This document shows positions 35,501-44,431 of a stretch of 64,000 nt of DNA, in pieces. A program made the position numbers and the translations under genes. Origin of the DNA: DUTS01 sp050951605. GTDB lineage: Bacteria; Bacillota; Peptococcia; DRI-13; DTU073. The stretch lies in contig JBMNJJ010000002.1 of NCBI GenBank assembly GCA_050951605.1, positions 558,001 to 622,000 on the forward strand, read 5' to 3'. Each line of letters opens with the position of its first letter. Position 1 is the first letter of the stretch. The notes beneath the pieces were generated by a model. The model searched no databases. It was given only the letters and a program-made list of their open reading frames with translations, and had not been told where the DNA came from.

Positions 35501-36595
35501 ATGAATCTGGAGCTTATTCAAGCACTTCATGACTTGGAAAAAGAAAAAGGTGTTGATTTTGAGATTTTGATTGAGGCTATTGAAGCGGCCTTAATCTCTG
35601 CTTATAAAAAGAATTTTGGTACATTACAGAATGTCCGTGTTGTTTTTGATAAGAACACAGGAGAAATAAAGGTATTTTCTCGTAAAAATGTTGTTGAAAA
35701 AACTAGCGATAAAAGGATGGAAATTTCTTTAAATGAAGCAAGAAAATTAGATCCACGGTATGAGTTGGATGATGTTGTAGAAATTGAAGTAACTCCACAA
35801 AAATTTGGTCGTATTGCTGCTCAAACAGCAAAACAAGTAGTAGTTCAGCGTATTCGCGAGGCTGAACGTGATATGATTTATGATGAGTTTACTAATCGTG
35901 AAGGTGATATTATTACAGGAATTGTTCAACGCTTGGAAAATAGGACAGTCTTGATTGATTTAGGGAAAACAGAAGCAATCTTAAGTCCTAATGAACAGAT
36001 TTTAGGGGAGCAATATCAGCATGGAACGAGAATTAAAACTTATATTATTGAAGTAAAGAAAACAACAAAAGGTCCGCAAATTTTTGTTTCCAGAACGCAT
36101 CCGGGATTGTTAAAGCGGCTTTTCGAGTTGGAAGTTCCTGAAATATATGATGGTATTGTGGAAATAAAAGCGGTAGCCAGGGAAGGTGGTTCGCGTTCTA
36201 AAATTGCCGTTTATTCCAAAAATGAAAATGTTGATCCGGTTGGTTCTTGTGTAGGTCATAAGGGAATGCGTGTTCAAGCTATTGTACAGGAATTAAAAGG
36301 TGAGAAAATAGATGTTGTTAAATGGAGTTCTGACCCTGTACAATTTATTGCTAATGCTCTTAGCCCAGCTAAAGTTGTTACTGTAGAAATTTTTCCGGAA
36401 GAGAAAATGGCACGAGTAGTAGTGCCTGATTATCAACTTTCTTTAGCTATAGGGAAGGAAGGGCAGAATGCTCGGCTTGCGGCTAAATTAACAGGATGGA
36501 AAATAGATATTAAAAGTGAATCTCAATATGAAAATAATCTTGAAGAAACAGAACAGGAATTAGAGGAAGAACAAGGTCAGGAAGAGATGGAATAA
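35501..36595 (+). CDS. nusA: Transcription termination/antitermination factor NusA
   Basis: Binds RNA polymerase and modulates pausing and termination. Domains: N-terminal polymerase-binding domain (about 1-125), S1 domain (about 135-200), and two KH domains (about 230-345, with SVGHKGMR-like CVGHKGMRV and AIGKEGQNARLAA). A Glu-rich tail of about 20 residues follows. ATG 35501 is chosen; an upstream in-frame ATG at 35465 lies in rimP. 364 residues is typical for Firmicutes, which lack the C-terminal repeats of E. coli NusA. Confidence 0.96.
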   Translation: MNLELIQALHDLEKEKGVDFEILIEAIEAALISAYKKNFGTLQNVRVVFDKNTGEIKVFSRKNVVEKTSDKRMEISLNEARKLDPRYELDDVVEIEVTPQKFGRIAAQTAKQVVVQRIREAERDMIYDEFTNREGDIITGIVQRLENRTVLIDLGKTEAILSPNEQILGEQYQHGTRIKTYIIEVKKTTKGPQIFVSRTHPGLLKRLFELEVPEIYDGIVEIKAVAREGGSRSKIAVYSKNENVDPVGSCVGHKGMRVQAIVQELKGEKIDVVKWSSDPVQFIANALSPAKVVTVEIFPEEKMARVVVPDYQLSLAIGKEGQNARLAAKLTGWKIDIKSESQYENNLEETEQELEEEQGQEEME

Positions 36596-36611
36596 AAGGA
36601 GGAGGCTTTCC

Positions 36612-36893
36612 ATGAAACAAAGAAAAATTCCTCAAAGGATGTGTGTGGGTTGTCTGGAAATGAAACCGAAAAAAGAATTAATTCGTATTGTTCGTACACC
36701 TGATGAGGGAGTTGTTCTTGATGCTACAGGGAAAAAACCTGGTCGTGGAGTTTATCTTTGTGTGAATAAGGATTGTTTAGCAAAAGCTTTAAAAGGTAAT
36801 AAGTTAGAAAAGGGATTGCGGCAACCTCTTTCACAGGAATTGCTTCAAAGACTTAAGGTAGGACTGGGATATGATCATTCCTCAAAAAGTTAA
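36612..36893 (+). CDS. ylxR: YlxR family RNA-binding protein (RnpM)
   Basis: Small basic protein of 93 residues, with the YlxR signature RMCVGCLEMKPKKELIRIVR and GRGVYLCVNKDCLAKAL; two cysteine pairs are visible. In B. subtilis the homologue binds RNase P RNA and modulates it. Ribosome binding site AAGGAGGAGG precedes ATG 36612. The 3' end overlaps ylxQ by 23 bases. Confidence 0.92.
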   Translation: MKQRKIPQRMCVGCLEMKPKKELIRIVRTPDEGVVLDATGKKPGRGVYLCVNKDCLAKALKGNKLEKGLRQPLSQELLQRLKVGLGYDHSSKS

Positions 36894-37176
36894 GACCTTG
36901 CTTGGGTTTGCCAGAAAAAGTGGGCAATTGTTTGCCGGTGAAAAAGCGGTAGAAAATTGTCTTAAAATAAATAAAGCACAACTTATTCTTATCGCTACTG
37001 ATTTTCCCGAAAAACGAAAAAGTTTTTTTATAAAATGGTGTATAGATAAAAAGGTTAGATATTTTCTTATAGGAACAAAAGAAGAATATGGGGAAATATT
37101 AGGAACAACTCCACGTAGTCTTCTGGCAGTTACCGATAAAAAAATGGCTGAAAAAATACGCCAGTATTTATCTTAA
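36871..37176 (+). CDS. ylxQ: L7Ae-family RNA-binding protein YlxQ
   Basis: Ribosomal L7Ae-like kink-turn binding protein of 101 residues. Family pattern: LLGFARKSGQLFAGEKAVENCLK, LILIATDFPEKRK, and IGTKEEYGEILGTTPRSLLAVTD. The gene starts inside the ylxR tail and precedes infB, the standard nusA-ylxR-ylxQ-infB order. Confidence 0.92.
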   Translation: MIIPQKVKTLLGFARKSGQLFAGEKAVENCLKINKAQLILIATDFPEKRKSFFIKWCIDKKVRYFLIGTKEEYGEILGTTPRSLLAVTDKKMAEKIRQYLS

Positions 37177-37217
37177 AGAAGAGAGGTAGTGTGCTAAAAT
37201 CATATGGAGGTGATTTG

Positions 37218-39410
37218 ATGGCCACAAAACGTGTCTATGAATTAGCGAGAGAAATGAAGATGTCTAGTAAAGAGCTGTTGGCCAAGCTTCGGGAATTAGA
37301 GCTTGATGTAAAGAATCATATGAGTACTCTTCCTAATGCTGAAGTCGAGCGAATTAAAATAATGGTTCTTAATCTTGACAAAAAAGAATCTACTTCTGCT
37401 CCCAAAGCAAAAGTGCAAACTGATTCTAAAACGAAAAAGCCGGTAACAAAACAAACAGAACCAGTGAAGAAAAAAGGTGAAAAAAAGCAGGAAGCTGTTG
37501 ATCGTAGTAGTAAGGATAAAGATTATGAACGTATAGGAAATCGGAAAAAAGATAAAAAAAGCCTCTCAAATGAAAAAAGGTCAGGTCATAAAAAGAGTTT
37601 ACGTTCTAATAAAAAAAAGAAACATAAAGGTTATAAAAAAGAATCGGCTCCTGTTATTGTAAAGCAAATTGTGTTAGAAGGGCCTCTTACTGTTCAGGAA
37701 TTTGCTCATCTTTTAAATAAAAAAGCAGGAGAAGTAATTAAAAAATTAATGTCCATGGGAGTTATGGTTACTATTAATCAGGAATTAGATGTAGATACTT
37801 TAATTTTATTAGGGAGTGAGTTTGGAACTAATGTCGAATTAAAGGCGACTAAAGAAGAACTGCTTTTTGCAGAAAAACCTGATAAACCTGAGGATTTACA
37901 GGAACGTCCCCCTGTAGTAACGATAATGGGGCATGTTGATCATGGTAAAACCTCACTATTAGATACAATTAGGCATACAGATGTTACGGCAACTGAAGCG
38001 GGGGGAATTACTCAGCATATCGGTGCATATCAAGTTGAGGTAAAAGGGAAAAAAATTACATTTCTTGATACTCCGGGACATGAGGCATTTACAGCGATGA
38101 GGGCTAGAGGAGCACAAATTACTGATGTTGCTATTTTGGTCGTTGCTGCTGATGATGGAGTTATGCCGCAAACGATAGAAGCGATTAATCACTCTCAAGC
38201 AGCTAAGATTCCTATAATTGTAGCGGTTAATAAAATTGATAAAGAAGAGGCCAATCCGGAAAAGATCAAGCAGGCGTTAACTGAATATAACCTTGTTCCT
38301 GAAGAATGGGGTGGTGAAACTATTTATTGTAACGTTTCTGCTAAATCTAAAGAAGGATTGAACAATCTTTTGGAAATGATTTTGCTTTTAGCAGAGCTTT
38401 CTGACCTGAAAGCAAATCCTAATAAAAAAGCCACTGGGACAATTATTGAAGCAAAACTTGATAAAGGAAGAGGTCCAGTAGCTACTGTTTTAGTACAAGA
38501 TGGGAAACTTGTTGTTGGAGATTATCTTATTGTGGGAACTGCCCACGGTAGAGTTAGAGCGATGCAAGATGATAAGGGGCGTCGTTTGTCGAAGGCGTTG
38601 CCTTCAACTCCTGTAGAAATTATTGGGTTATCTGCTGTACCACAAGCCGGTGATAGTTTTAACGTAGTAGAAGATGAACACTTAGCGAAAGAGATTATTA
38701 GTGAACGTACAGTTCAAAAACGTGAAAAAACAATGCAGACATCAAGCCATGTTTCTCTTGATGAGCTTTTTGCCCAAATAAAAAAAGGTGAAATAAAGGA
38801 ATTAAACATTATCGTGAAGGCAGATGTGCAAGGGTCGATAGAAGCAATTAAGCACTCTTTGGAAGGATTATCGAACGAAGAAGTTCGAGTGAACATTATT
38901 CATGAAGGAGTGGGCGGAATAACGGAAACTGATGTGATGCTTGCTTCTGCATCTAATGCGATTATTATTGGCTTTAATGTACGACCTGATGCTAATGCTC
39001 GTAAAGCTGTAGAAAGTCAGCAAGTTGATGTTAGGTTATATCGTGTAATTTATGAAGCTATTGAAGATATAAAATCGGCCATGGGAGGGCTTTTACAGCC
39101 TGAAATAAGAGAAGTTGTTGTTGGACGAGGAGAAGTTAGAGCAGTGATTAAGGTTCCGAAGGTAGGATTTATTGCTGGTTCCTATATTACAGAAGGTAAA
39201 ATTGCTAGAAACAATCAGGTTAGAGTTGTTCGTGACGGAATTGTTATTCATGAAGGTAATATTTCTTCATTGCGGAGGTTTAAGGATGATGTTAAAGAAG
39301 TGAGCAGTGGTTTTGAATGTGGGTTAGCTTTAGAAAATTTTCATGACTTTCATGAGAGCGATCAGCTGGAAGTATTTATGCTAGAGGAAATTAAGCGAGA
39401 AATTTCTTAG
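37218..39410 (+). CDS. infB: Translation initiation factor IF-2
   Basis: GTPase that places initiator tRNA on the ribosome. ATG 37218 follows TGGAGGTGATTTG; an upstream frame start at 37191 is rejected. It begins with an IF2-N module (KRVYELAREMKMSSKELLAKL), followed by a lysine-rich linker (about residues 60-155) and a second IF2-N. The G domain has GHVDHGKTSLLD, DTPGHEAF, NKID and SAKS, and domains II to IV follow. 730 residues is at the short end of the usual range because the linker is compact. Confidence 0.97.
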   Translation: MATKRVYELAREMKMSSKELLAKLRELELDVKNHMSTLPNAEVERIKIMVLNLDKKESTSAPKAKVQTDSKTKKPVTKQTEPVKKKGEKKQEAVDRSSKDKDYERIGNRKKDKKSLSNEKRSGHKKSLRSNKKKKHKGYKKESAPVIVKQIVLEGPLTVQEFAHLLNKKAGEVIKKLMSMGVMVTINQELDVDTLILLGSEFGTNVELKATKEELLFAEKPDKPEDLQERPPVVTIMGHVDHGKTSLLDTIRHTDVTATEAGGITQHIGAYQVEVKGKKITFLDTPGHEAFTAMRARGAQITDVAILVVAADDGVMPQTIEAINHSQAAKIPIIVAVNKIDKEEANPEKIKQALTEYNLVPEEWGGETIYCNVSAKSKEGLNNLLEMILLLAELSDLKANPNKKATGTIIEAKLDKGRGPVATVLVQDGKLVVGDYLIVGTAHGRVRAMQDDKGRRLSKALPSTPVEIIGLSAVPQAGDSFNVVEDEHLAKEIISERTVQKREKTMQTSSHVSLDELFAQIKKGEIKELNIIVKADVQGSIEAIKHSLEGLSNEEVRVNIIHEGVGGITETDVMLASASNAIIIGFNVRPDANARKAVESQQVDVRLYRVIYEAIEDIKSAMGGLLQPEIREVVVGRGEVRAVIKVPKVGFIAGSYITEGKIARNNQVRVVRDGIVIHEGNISSLRRFKDDVKEVSSGFECGLALENFHDFHESDQLEVFMLEEIKREIS

Positions 39411-39422
39411 GAGGTTATAGCT

Positions 39423-39782
39423 ATGCCTAATCTTCGTAGTTGTAGAATTGGGGAAGAAATTAAGAGAGACCTTGCCCGGTTGATTCATGAAGATATGAAA
39501 GACCCGCGGGTTAAAGGTTTGATTAGTATTACTCATGTTGATGTTACTAATGACTTACGTTATGCTCGAGTGTATGTGAGTATTATGGCTACTCCTGAAG
39601 AACAAGAAACAACGTTACGTGTTTTGAAAAATGCTAGTGGTTATTTTAGAAGTGAGTTAGCTAAAACTTTATCGACACATCTTACGCCGGAATTAGTTTT
39701 TAAACATGATGTTTCATTAGAGTATGGAGCAAAAATTAATAGGATTTTAGCAGGAATTAAAAAGGAAAAAGGGGAAGAATAA
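39423..39782 (+). CDS. rbfA: Ribosome-binding factor A
   Basis: 30S maturation factor of 119 residues. The family sequence is complete: RIGEEIKRDLARLIHEDMKD, DPRVKGLISITHVDVTNDLRYARVYVS-type strand, and a closing helix with KHDVSLEYGAKINRIL. A ribosome binding site TAGGAGGTTATAG precedes ATG 39423. It abuts nrnA with no gap. Confidence 0.95.
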   Translation: MPNLRSCRIGEEIKRDLARLIHEDMKDPRVKGLISITHVDVTNDLRYARVYVSIMATPEEQETTLRVLKNASGYFRSELAKTLSTHLTPELVFKHDVSLEYGAKINRILAGIKKEKGEE

Positions 39783-40781
39783 ATGTCCACTTGGCAGAAA
39801 GTAATGTCTTGTTTTAAAGACTATCGAGAAATCATCTTGCTTATTCATGAAAAACCGGATGGTGATTGTTTAGGTTCAGCTTTAGCTTTAGGTCATCATT
39901 TAAGTAGTGAAGGTTATCATCCGGTGCTTTATCATCCTGAACCAATTCCGGTATGTTACGATTTTTTGCCGGGACAGGATCTGATTAAAATATATCGCGA
40001 GAAAGAATTACCTAAGGATAGACCGATAATTGCTGTTGATTGTGCTGATCCGGGAAGAATTTTATATTCTTTACCTCAAGATGTACCGATTATTAATATT
40101 GACCATCATAGTAGTAATAGTTATTTTGGTGATTTTAATTTGGTAAATTCAGAGGCAGCAGCTACTGGTGAAATAATTTTTGAACTTTTATCTGAGACAC
40201 AAAAAAGAATTTCTTCTCCTATAGCCACATGTTTATATGTGGCTCTTTCTGCTGATACAGGTTCTTTTCGCTATAGCAATACAACGGCAAAGACGTTTCG
40301 TATTGCCGGGGAATTATTAAATTTAGGAGCTAATATCGAACTTATTCGTGTTCATCTTTTTGATCGGCGACCTTTGACAGAACTTTTAATCATAAAGTTA
40401 GCTCTTGCTAAGGTACAGTTTTCTTTAAATGGTAAAATAGTGTGGAGTGTTTTATCTTATCCAGAGTTGTCTGCTCATAATTTATTAAATACTGATACGG
40501 AAAGTATAATCAGTTTATTACGTTCTGTGGAAGGAGTAGAAGCAGCACTTGTTTTTAAAGAAATAGAACGGGAAAAAGTTAAAATCAGTTTTCGTTCAAA
40601 AAAAGTACTAGATGTTAATATATTGGCAAATGAATTCGGTGGCGGTGGTCATCCTCGAGCGGCGGGATGTTCTTTAGAGGGTAATTTAAAGGAATTAACA
40701 ACAAAGGTGATAAGGAGGACTGAAAGTTGTTTGAGAGAGTGTCTCGTTGAAGGCGGTGATTTTTTTGGAGGGTGTACTTAA
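39783..40781 (+). CDS. nrnA: DHH-family nanoRNase/pAp phosphatase NrnA
   Basis: Degrades very short RNA oligomers and 3'-phosphoadenosine 5'-phosphate. The manganese motifs are present: HEKPDGDCLGSALALG (DxD), IAVDCAD, the DHH signature in INIDHHSSN, and LSADTGSF. The DHHA1 domain ends with GGGGHPRAAGC. The length of 332 is normal. ATG follows the rbfA stop directly, and the tail overlaps truB. Confidence 0.93.
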   Translation: MSTWQKVMSCFKDYREIILLIHEKPDGDCLGSALALGHHLSSEGYHPVLYHPEPIPVCYDFLPGQDLIKIYREKELPKDRPIIAVDCADPGRILYSLPQDVPIINIDHHSSNSYFGDFNLVNSEAAATGEIIFELLSETQKRISSPIATCLYVALSADTGSFRYSNTTAKTFRIAGELLNLGANIELIRVHLFDRRPLTELLIIKLALAKVQFSLNGKIVWSVLSYPELSAHNLLNTDTESIISLLRSVEGVEAALVFKEIEREKVKISFRSKKVLDVNILANEFGGGGHPRAAGCSLEGNLKELTTKVIRRTESCLRECLVEGGDFFGGCT

Positions 40782-41643
40782 TATTTTTAAACCTGCTGGG
40801 ATGACATCACATGATGTTGTTTCCTTTTTGCGTCGTGAATTTAAAATAAAGAAAATAGGTCATGCAGGTACTTTAGACCCACAAGCTGCTGGTGTTTTGC
40901 CTCTTTGTGTAGGAAAGGCGACACGTCTTGTGGAATTTTTAATAGAGCAAGATAAAGAATATTTATGTGAATTAACTTTTGGTATTACTACTGAAACTCA
41001 AGATGCTTGGGGGAAAATTGTAAAAACCGGGGCTTGTGATCAGCTTGCTCTGGAAAAAATCAAGAGTAAAATCCCACAATTTTTAGGTCAAATTAAGCAA
41101 AAGATTCCGGCTTATTCCGCGGTGAAGGTAGATGGATTACCTTTTTATAAACGTACACGTTTAGGAATAGAAACGAAGCCGCGTTTCCGGCAGGTTCATG
41201 TTTATAAAATTGATATAATTAAATATGCCCCCCCACGGTTAACATTTATGATTAATTGTTCAAAAGGAACTTATGTAAGAACTATTTGTCATGACTTAGG
41301 TGAGGCATTAGGGGTGGGCGGTCATATGTCTTTTTTACTGAGAACAAAGGTGGGCAATTTTACTCTTGCGGAGAGCATTACGCTAGAGGAAACAGTCACC
41401 TTAAAAGAAAAAGCGTTATTACCTTTAGAAGTTTGTGTAGAGGGAATGTCTCAAATAGTTTTGTCGGAAAAGGAACTAAAAAAAATAAAACAAGGGCAAA
41501 TGCTTTTTTTATCTAAACCAGTTCCTTTATTAAAAAATATTGCTGTGTTTAATGACCAAGGCAAATTAGAAGCTATTGCGGCTATTTTTATAAAAAATAA
41601 TAACATTATTTTAAAACCAAAAAAAGTTTTGAAGAGGGAGTAA
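40765..41643 (+). CDS. truB: tRNA pseudouridine(55) synthase
   Basis: Converts U55 in the tRNA T-arm to pseudouridine. The catalytic aspartate lies in GHAGTLDPQAAGVLPLCVG. KIPAYSAVKVDG and the YVRTICHDLG segment are also present, and a PUA-like C-terminus is visible. TTG 40765 was chosen because it gives the common N-terminus LEGVLNIFKPAGMTSHDVV with AAGGCGGTG six bases upstream; a longer frame from 40747 is possible. It overlaps nrnA by 17 bases. Confidence 0.93.
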   Translation: MEGVLNIFKPAGMTSHDVVSFLRREFKIKKIGHAGTLDPQAAGVLPLCVGKATRLVEFLIEQDKEYLCELTFGITTETQDAWGKIVKTGACDQLALEKIKSKIPQFLGQIKQKIPAYSAVKVDGLPFYKRTRLGIETKPRFRQVHVYKIDIIKYAPPRLTFMINCSKGTYVRTICHDLGEALGVGGHMSFLLRTKVGNFTLAESITLEETVTLKEKALLPLEVCVEGMSQIVLSEKELKKIKQGQMLFLSKPVPLLKNIAVFNDQGKLEAIAAIFIKNNNIILKPKKVLKRE

Positions 41644-41652
41644 GAAGATATT

Positions 41653-42591
41653 GTGCAAATTATTAACAATCTTGATGAAATTAAAAGGTTAAATCTTCCA
41701 TTAGCGATGGCTTTAGGTAATTTTGATGGTGTACATAAAGGACATCAAGTTCTTTTACGTAGTTGTGTGAAGGAAAGTCGTGATAATGCTTGGATTTCTT
41801 CTGTTTTGTTATGGCGTCCTCATCCTGTTCAAGTACTTCAGGGTGAGCAGCAAATAAAACAGCTTAATACCTGGTCACAAAAATATAAATTAATTAAGTC
41901 ATTAGGGATTCAGTATCTTTTTTGCCTTCCTTTTAATCAGCAAACGGCAGCTCTTTCTCCTCTTGAGTTCGTACAAGAATATTTAGTTGATTTATTGCAG
42001 GTGAAAAAAATTTTTATTGGTTTTAATTATTCTTTTGGACAAAAGGGTAGTGGTACGTCAGAATTATTAAAGAATATAGGGAAAGAAAAGGGGTTTGCGG
42101 TATCCATTATTAAACCGGTGACTGTAGGAGGCGAAGTGGTAAGCAGTTCTTTAATTCGAGAAAAGTATGAGGAAGGAGATATGTCTGCGGCTACTAATTT
42201 GTTAGGTTATTATCCCAGTATTGAAGGGCAGGTAGTTTCTGGAGAGCATCGTGGTCGAGAGTTGGGTTATCCTACAGCTAATCTTGCTGTTTCATCTTTA
42301 CAGGCTCTGCCTTCTTTTGGTGTATATGTGGCGTATGCTAAATATGATGACTTATTTTGGCCAGCTATCGTTAATATTGGTAGGAAACCAACCTTTAATG
42401 GTAAAAAAACAACTGTTGAAGTTCATTTAATTAATTTTAGTAAAAATATTTATCGAAAAAAGCTAAAAATATCTTTATTAGAAAAAATAAGACCTGAACA
42501 AAAGTTTAGTAGTAAGAAAGAATTACAAGCACAAATTTATCGTGACTTGGAAACGGCACAACAGATTTTTAAGAAGAAAACTTTAATTTAG
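41653..42591 (+). CDS. ribF: Bifunctional riboflavin kinase / FAD synthetase
   Basis: Phosphorylates riboflavin and adenylates FMN to make FAD. The N-terminal nucleotidyltransferase has ALGNFDGVHKGHQVLL and the late SSSLIREKYEEGDMSAA. The C-terminal riboflavin kinase has HRGRELGYPTANLAV and NIGRKPTF. 312 residues is standard. GTG 41653 is the start; its ribosome binding site is the distant GAGGGAG in the truB tail. In many clostridia rpsO and pnp follow; here they do not. Confidence 0.95.
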   Translation: MQIINNLDEIKRLNLPLAMALGNFDGVHKGHQVLLRSCVKESRDNAWISSVLLWRPHPVQVLQGEQQIKQLNTWSQKYKLIKSLGIQYLFCLPFNQQTAALSPLEFVQEYLVDLLQVKKIFIGFNYSFGQKGSGTSELLKNIGKEKGFAVSIIKPVTVGGEVVSSSLIREKYEEGDMSAATNLLGYYPSIEGQVVSGEHRGRELGYPTANLAVSSLQALPSFGVYVAYAKYDDLFWPAIVNIGRKPTFNGKKTTVEVHLINFSKNIYRKKLKISLLEKIRPEQKFSSKKELQAQIYRDLETAQQIFKKKTLI

Positions 42592-42648
42592 GTCATATTT
42601 CTTTTTCCTCCTAATAAAATTGTAATAACTGACCTTGTGGAGGAGAAG
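42590..42648 (+). promoter_or_regulatory. Possible RNA fold covering the ribosome binding site of the next gene
   Basis: TTTTTCCTCC (42602-42611) can pair for ten positions, including two G-U, with GGAGGAGAAG (42639-42648). This would hide the Shine-Dalgarno sequence. AGGTCA (42590-42595) can pair with TGACCT (42630-42635), which lies in the loop of the first pairing, so a pseudoknot or a two-state switch is possible. No covariation evidence is available. Confidence 0.3.
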
Positions 42649-42651
42649 AAG

Positions 42652-42879
42652 ATGCCTGTTGTTTGTAAAAAGCACTATGAAAATCTGGCTAAGTCACGTC
42701 AAATCTGTGAGATTATTTTTAATCAAGAGTTTTTTTGTCTTTGTGAAGAATTGCATTATATTTATAAAACCCTAGGCTTAAATGACCCGAAAAAAGAAGC
42801 TTTTCAAGATGCTTATTATAGTTTTATTGCTTATGAAGATTGTGGTGATATTGTTTTTAAGAGGACCTTGTTTTTTTAA
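42652..42879 (+). CDS. Hypothetical 75-residue protein
   Basis: Not recognised. ATG 42652 has GGAGGAGAAG directly upstream. The product is mostly helical-looking, with no membrane segment and four cysteines (VVCKKHYENL, QICEII, CLCEELHYI, DCGDIVF). The C-x-C pair and extra cysteines could bind metal, but this is only a guess. It lies between ribF and the next small gene, with a 15-base gap to the latter, so the two are probably co-transcribed. Confidence 0.6.
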   Translation: MPVVCKKHYENLAKSRQICEIIFNQEFFCLCEELHYIYKTLGLNDPKKEAFQDAYYSFIAYEDCGDIVFKRTLFF

Positions 42880-42894
42880 GGGCAGGGTCAGGGT

Positions 42895-43116
42895 ATGCGA
42901 ATTATTATTACGAATCATGCCAAAAAACGACTTAAAGATTATCGTCAGGATAAAATATATTTAACTGATATTAAAAATGCAATGCAACAAATCCCCGGAC
43001 ATATTCCTACGGCAACACGGTTTAGGGGATTTATTAGTAAATCCGGGAGAATGTTTGATCTGGTGGTTAAAGATATTGCCGGTGGTCGTCTGGTGATTAC
43101 AATTATTGGGAAATAA
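42895..43116 (+). CDS. DUF4258-like small protein (RelE/BrnT-like fold possible)
   Basis: A 73-residue protein that begins MRIIITNHAKKRLKDYRQD and ends FDLVVKDIAGGRLVITIIGK. This resembles DUF4258 and related small toxin-like proteins with a basic helix followed by beta strands. A ribosome binding site of the GGGTCAGGGT type lies upstream. The pairing with a preceding small gene resembles a toxin-antitoxin layout, but the partner is not a known antitoxin and the order is not diagnostic. Function unassigned. Confidence 0.6.
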   Translation: MRIIITNHAKKRLKDYRQDKIYLTDIKNAMQQIPGHIPTATRFRGFISKSGRMFDLVVKDIAGGRLVITIIGK

Positions 43117-43128
43117 AAAAACCAATGT

Positions 43129-43157
43129 TTGTTAATTGGTAGTAATTCTGCTATAAT
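43129..43157 (+). promoter_or_regulatory. Sigma-A-type promoter for asp23-amaP
   Basis: TTGTTA (43129-43134), a 17-base spacer, and TATAAT (43152-43157) form a near-consensus promoter 26 bases before the asp23 start. It marks the beginning of a new transcription unit. Confidence 0.8.
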
Positions 43158-43183
43158 ATACAATGAAAAAGGGGGTTGAGTTT

Positions 43184-43570
43184 ATGGAAAAGGAAGTTTT
43201 GGAAAAGACTATTCGTACAGAAGAAGGTACAGTAAAAATTTCTGATGAGGTTGTAGCGATTATAGCCGGTTTAGCTACAGCTGAAGTAAAGGGAGTAGCA
43301 GGAATGAGTGGGGGTATTGTAGGTGGAATTGCAGATTTTGTTGGTAAGAAAAGCCCCTCTAAAGGAGTAAAGGTTGAAGTTGGAGATAAAGAAGCGGCTG
43401 TTGATGTTTATGTAATTGTAGAATTTGGTGTGAGAATACCGGAGGTAGCTCATGAAATTCAACGTAGTGTAAAAAAAGCTATTGAAAGTATGACAGGCTT
43501 ATCTGTGGTAGAAACCAATGTACATATTCAAGGGGTTTCTTTTCCTAATGAGGTTAAAGAAGGGGAGTAA
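43184..43570 (+). CDS. Asp23/Gls24 family envelope stress protein
   Basis: Alkaline-shock protein family member of 128 residues. Family pattern: GTVKISDEVVAIIAGLATAE, VKGVAGMSGG and a conserved C-terminal part with GVRIPEVAHEIQRSV and VHIQGVSF. In staphylococci Asp23 coats the membrane through AmaP; the next gene here encodes an AmaP-like anchor. ATG 43184 follows AAAGGGGG with proper spacing; an upstream ATG at 43163 overlaps that site and is rejected. Confidence 0.9.
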   Translation: MEKEVLEKTIRTEEGTVKISDEVVAIIAGLATAEVKGVAGMSGGIVGGIADFVGKKSPSKGVKVEVGDKEAAVDVYVIVEFGVRIPEVAHEIQRSVKKAIESMTGLSVVETNVHIQGVSFPNEVKEGE

Positions 43571-43622
43571 AACAAGGCTAAGTAAATTATGTTGCATATC
43601 CCGTGCGGATTAAGGGGGATTA

Positions 43623-44168
43623 ATGATGAGTAGTTTTAAAGTAAGATTTATTACGGGTCTTCTTTCCCTAGGTTATATTTTTGTTTCAATTTTGTTTATT
43701 TGTATTGCTTTAGGGTGGTTTGCATTGATAGATTATTTGGATTTTTTTCTGATTGACCTTAATAACAGGTGGATTTTAGGGTTAGTATCTTTTTTCATAT
43801 TTATTTTAACATTTACTTTATTTTTAAGTTGTTTTAAAATTAAATCTGATAAACTTACGACTATTCATCAAACAGCACTGGGGCAAATTGATATAACTTT
43901 ATCAGCCTTGGAGCTACTTGTACTTAAAGCCGCAAAAAAAATCCCCGGAATTCAAGAGGTAAAACCTATTCTTAAATTGACTGAAAATAACATATCAGTA
44001 TTACTTAAAGTTCAGGTTAATCCCGATGTTAATATTCCACAAATTACGGCAGAGCTACAGCATGCTGTGAAGGATTATCTTTTACAAACATCCGGGACAA
44101 GCTTGCAAAAAATTGAAATTCAGGTAACGCAAATAAATATGGATACTAAAACTAGTCGAGTAGAATAG
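43623..44168 (+). CDS. amaP: Alkaline shock membrane anchor protein AmaP
   Basis: 181-residue protein with two membrane helices near the N-terminus (about residues 8-32 and 52-78). A cytosolic domain related to Asp23 follows (IDITLSALELLVLKAAKKIPGIQEVKP and VNIPQITAELQHAVKDYL). This matches AmaP, which tethers Asp23 to the membrane. AAGGGGGATTA precedes ATG 43623. It lies between asp23 and a DUF2273 gene, the common clostridial triad. Confidence 0.85.
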   Translation: MMSSFKVRFITGLLSLGYIFVSILFICIALGWFALIDYLDFFLIDLNNRWILGLVSFFIFILTFTLFLSCFKIKSDKLTTIHQTALGQIDITLSALELLVLKAAKKIPGIQEVKPILKLTENNISVLLKVQVNPDVNIPQITAELQHAVKDYLLQTSGTSLQKIEIQVTQINMDTKTSRVE

Positions 44169-44180
44169 GAGGCAGGAAAG

Positions 44181-44396
44181 ATGTGGGAAAATATATTAAT
44201 AGAATTACTTAAACATCGTGGTAAAATTATAGGTCTTTTAATTGGTCTTGTCTTTGCCTGCCTGGTAATCAACCATGGCTTTTGGCGTACATTTTTTATT
44301 ATTCTTTGTTTATATATTGGTTTTATAATTGGAAAACGCATTGATGATAATGAAAGTTTAAAAAGTGTTGTAGAACGAATACTAAGAGATAGATAA
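44181..44396 (+). CDS. DUF2273 small membrane protein
   Basis: 71 residues with two membrane helices (about residues 14-31 and 33-50: KIIGLLIGLVFACLVI and TFFIILCLYIGFIIG), then a charged tail (RIDDNESLKSVVERILRDR). DUF2273 proteins accompany Asp23 and AmaP in Firmicutes and may join the envelope complex. An AGGAGGCAGGAAAG ribosome binding site precedes the ATG. Function not established. Confidence 0.82.
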   Translation: MWENILIELLKHRGKIIGLLIGLVFACLVINHGFWRTFFIILCLYIGFIIGKRIDDNESLKSVVERILRDR

Positions 44397-44431
44397 AACT
44401 TTAATAAACCCGCAAAAAAGGAGGCTCTCTT

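Noticed and set aside
41600..41660. FMN riboswitch before ribF
   Set aside because: ribF starts nine bases after truB inside an operon, so there is no room for the aptamer.
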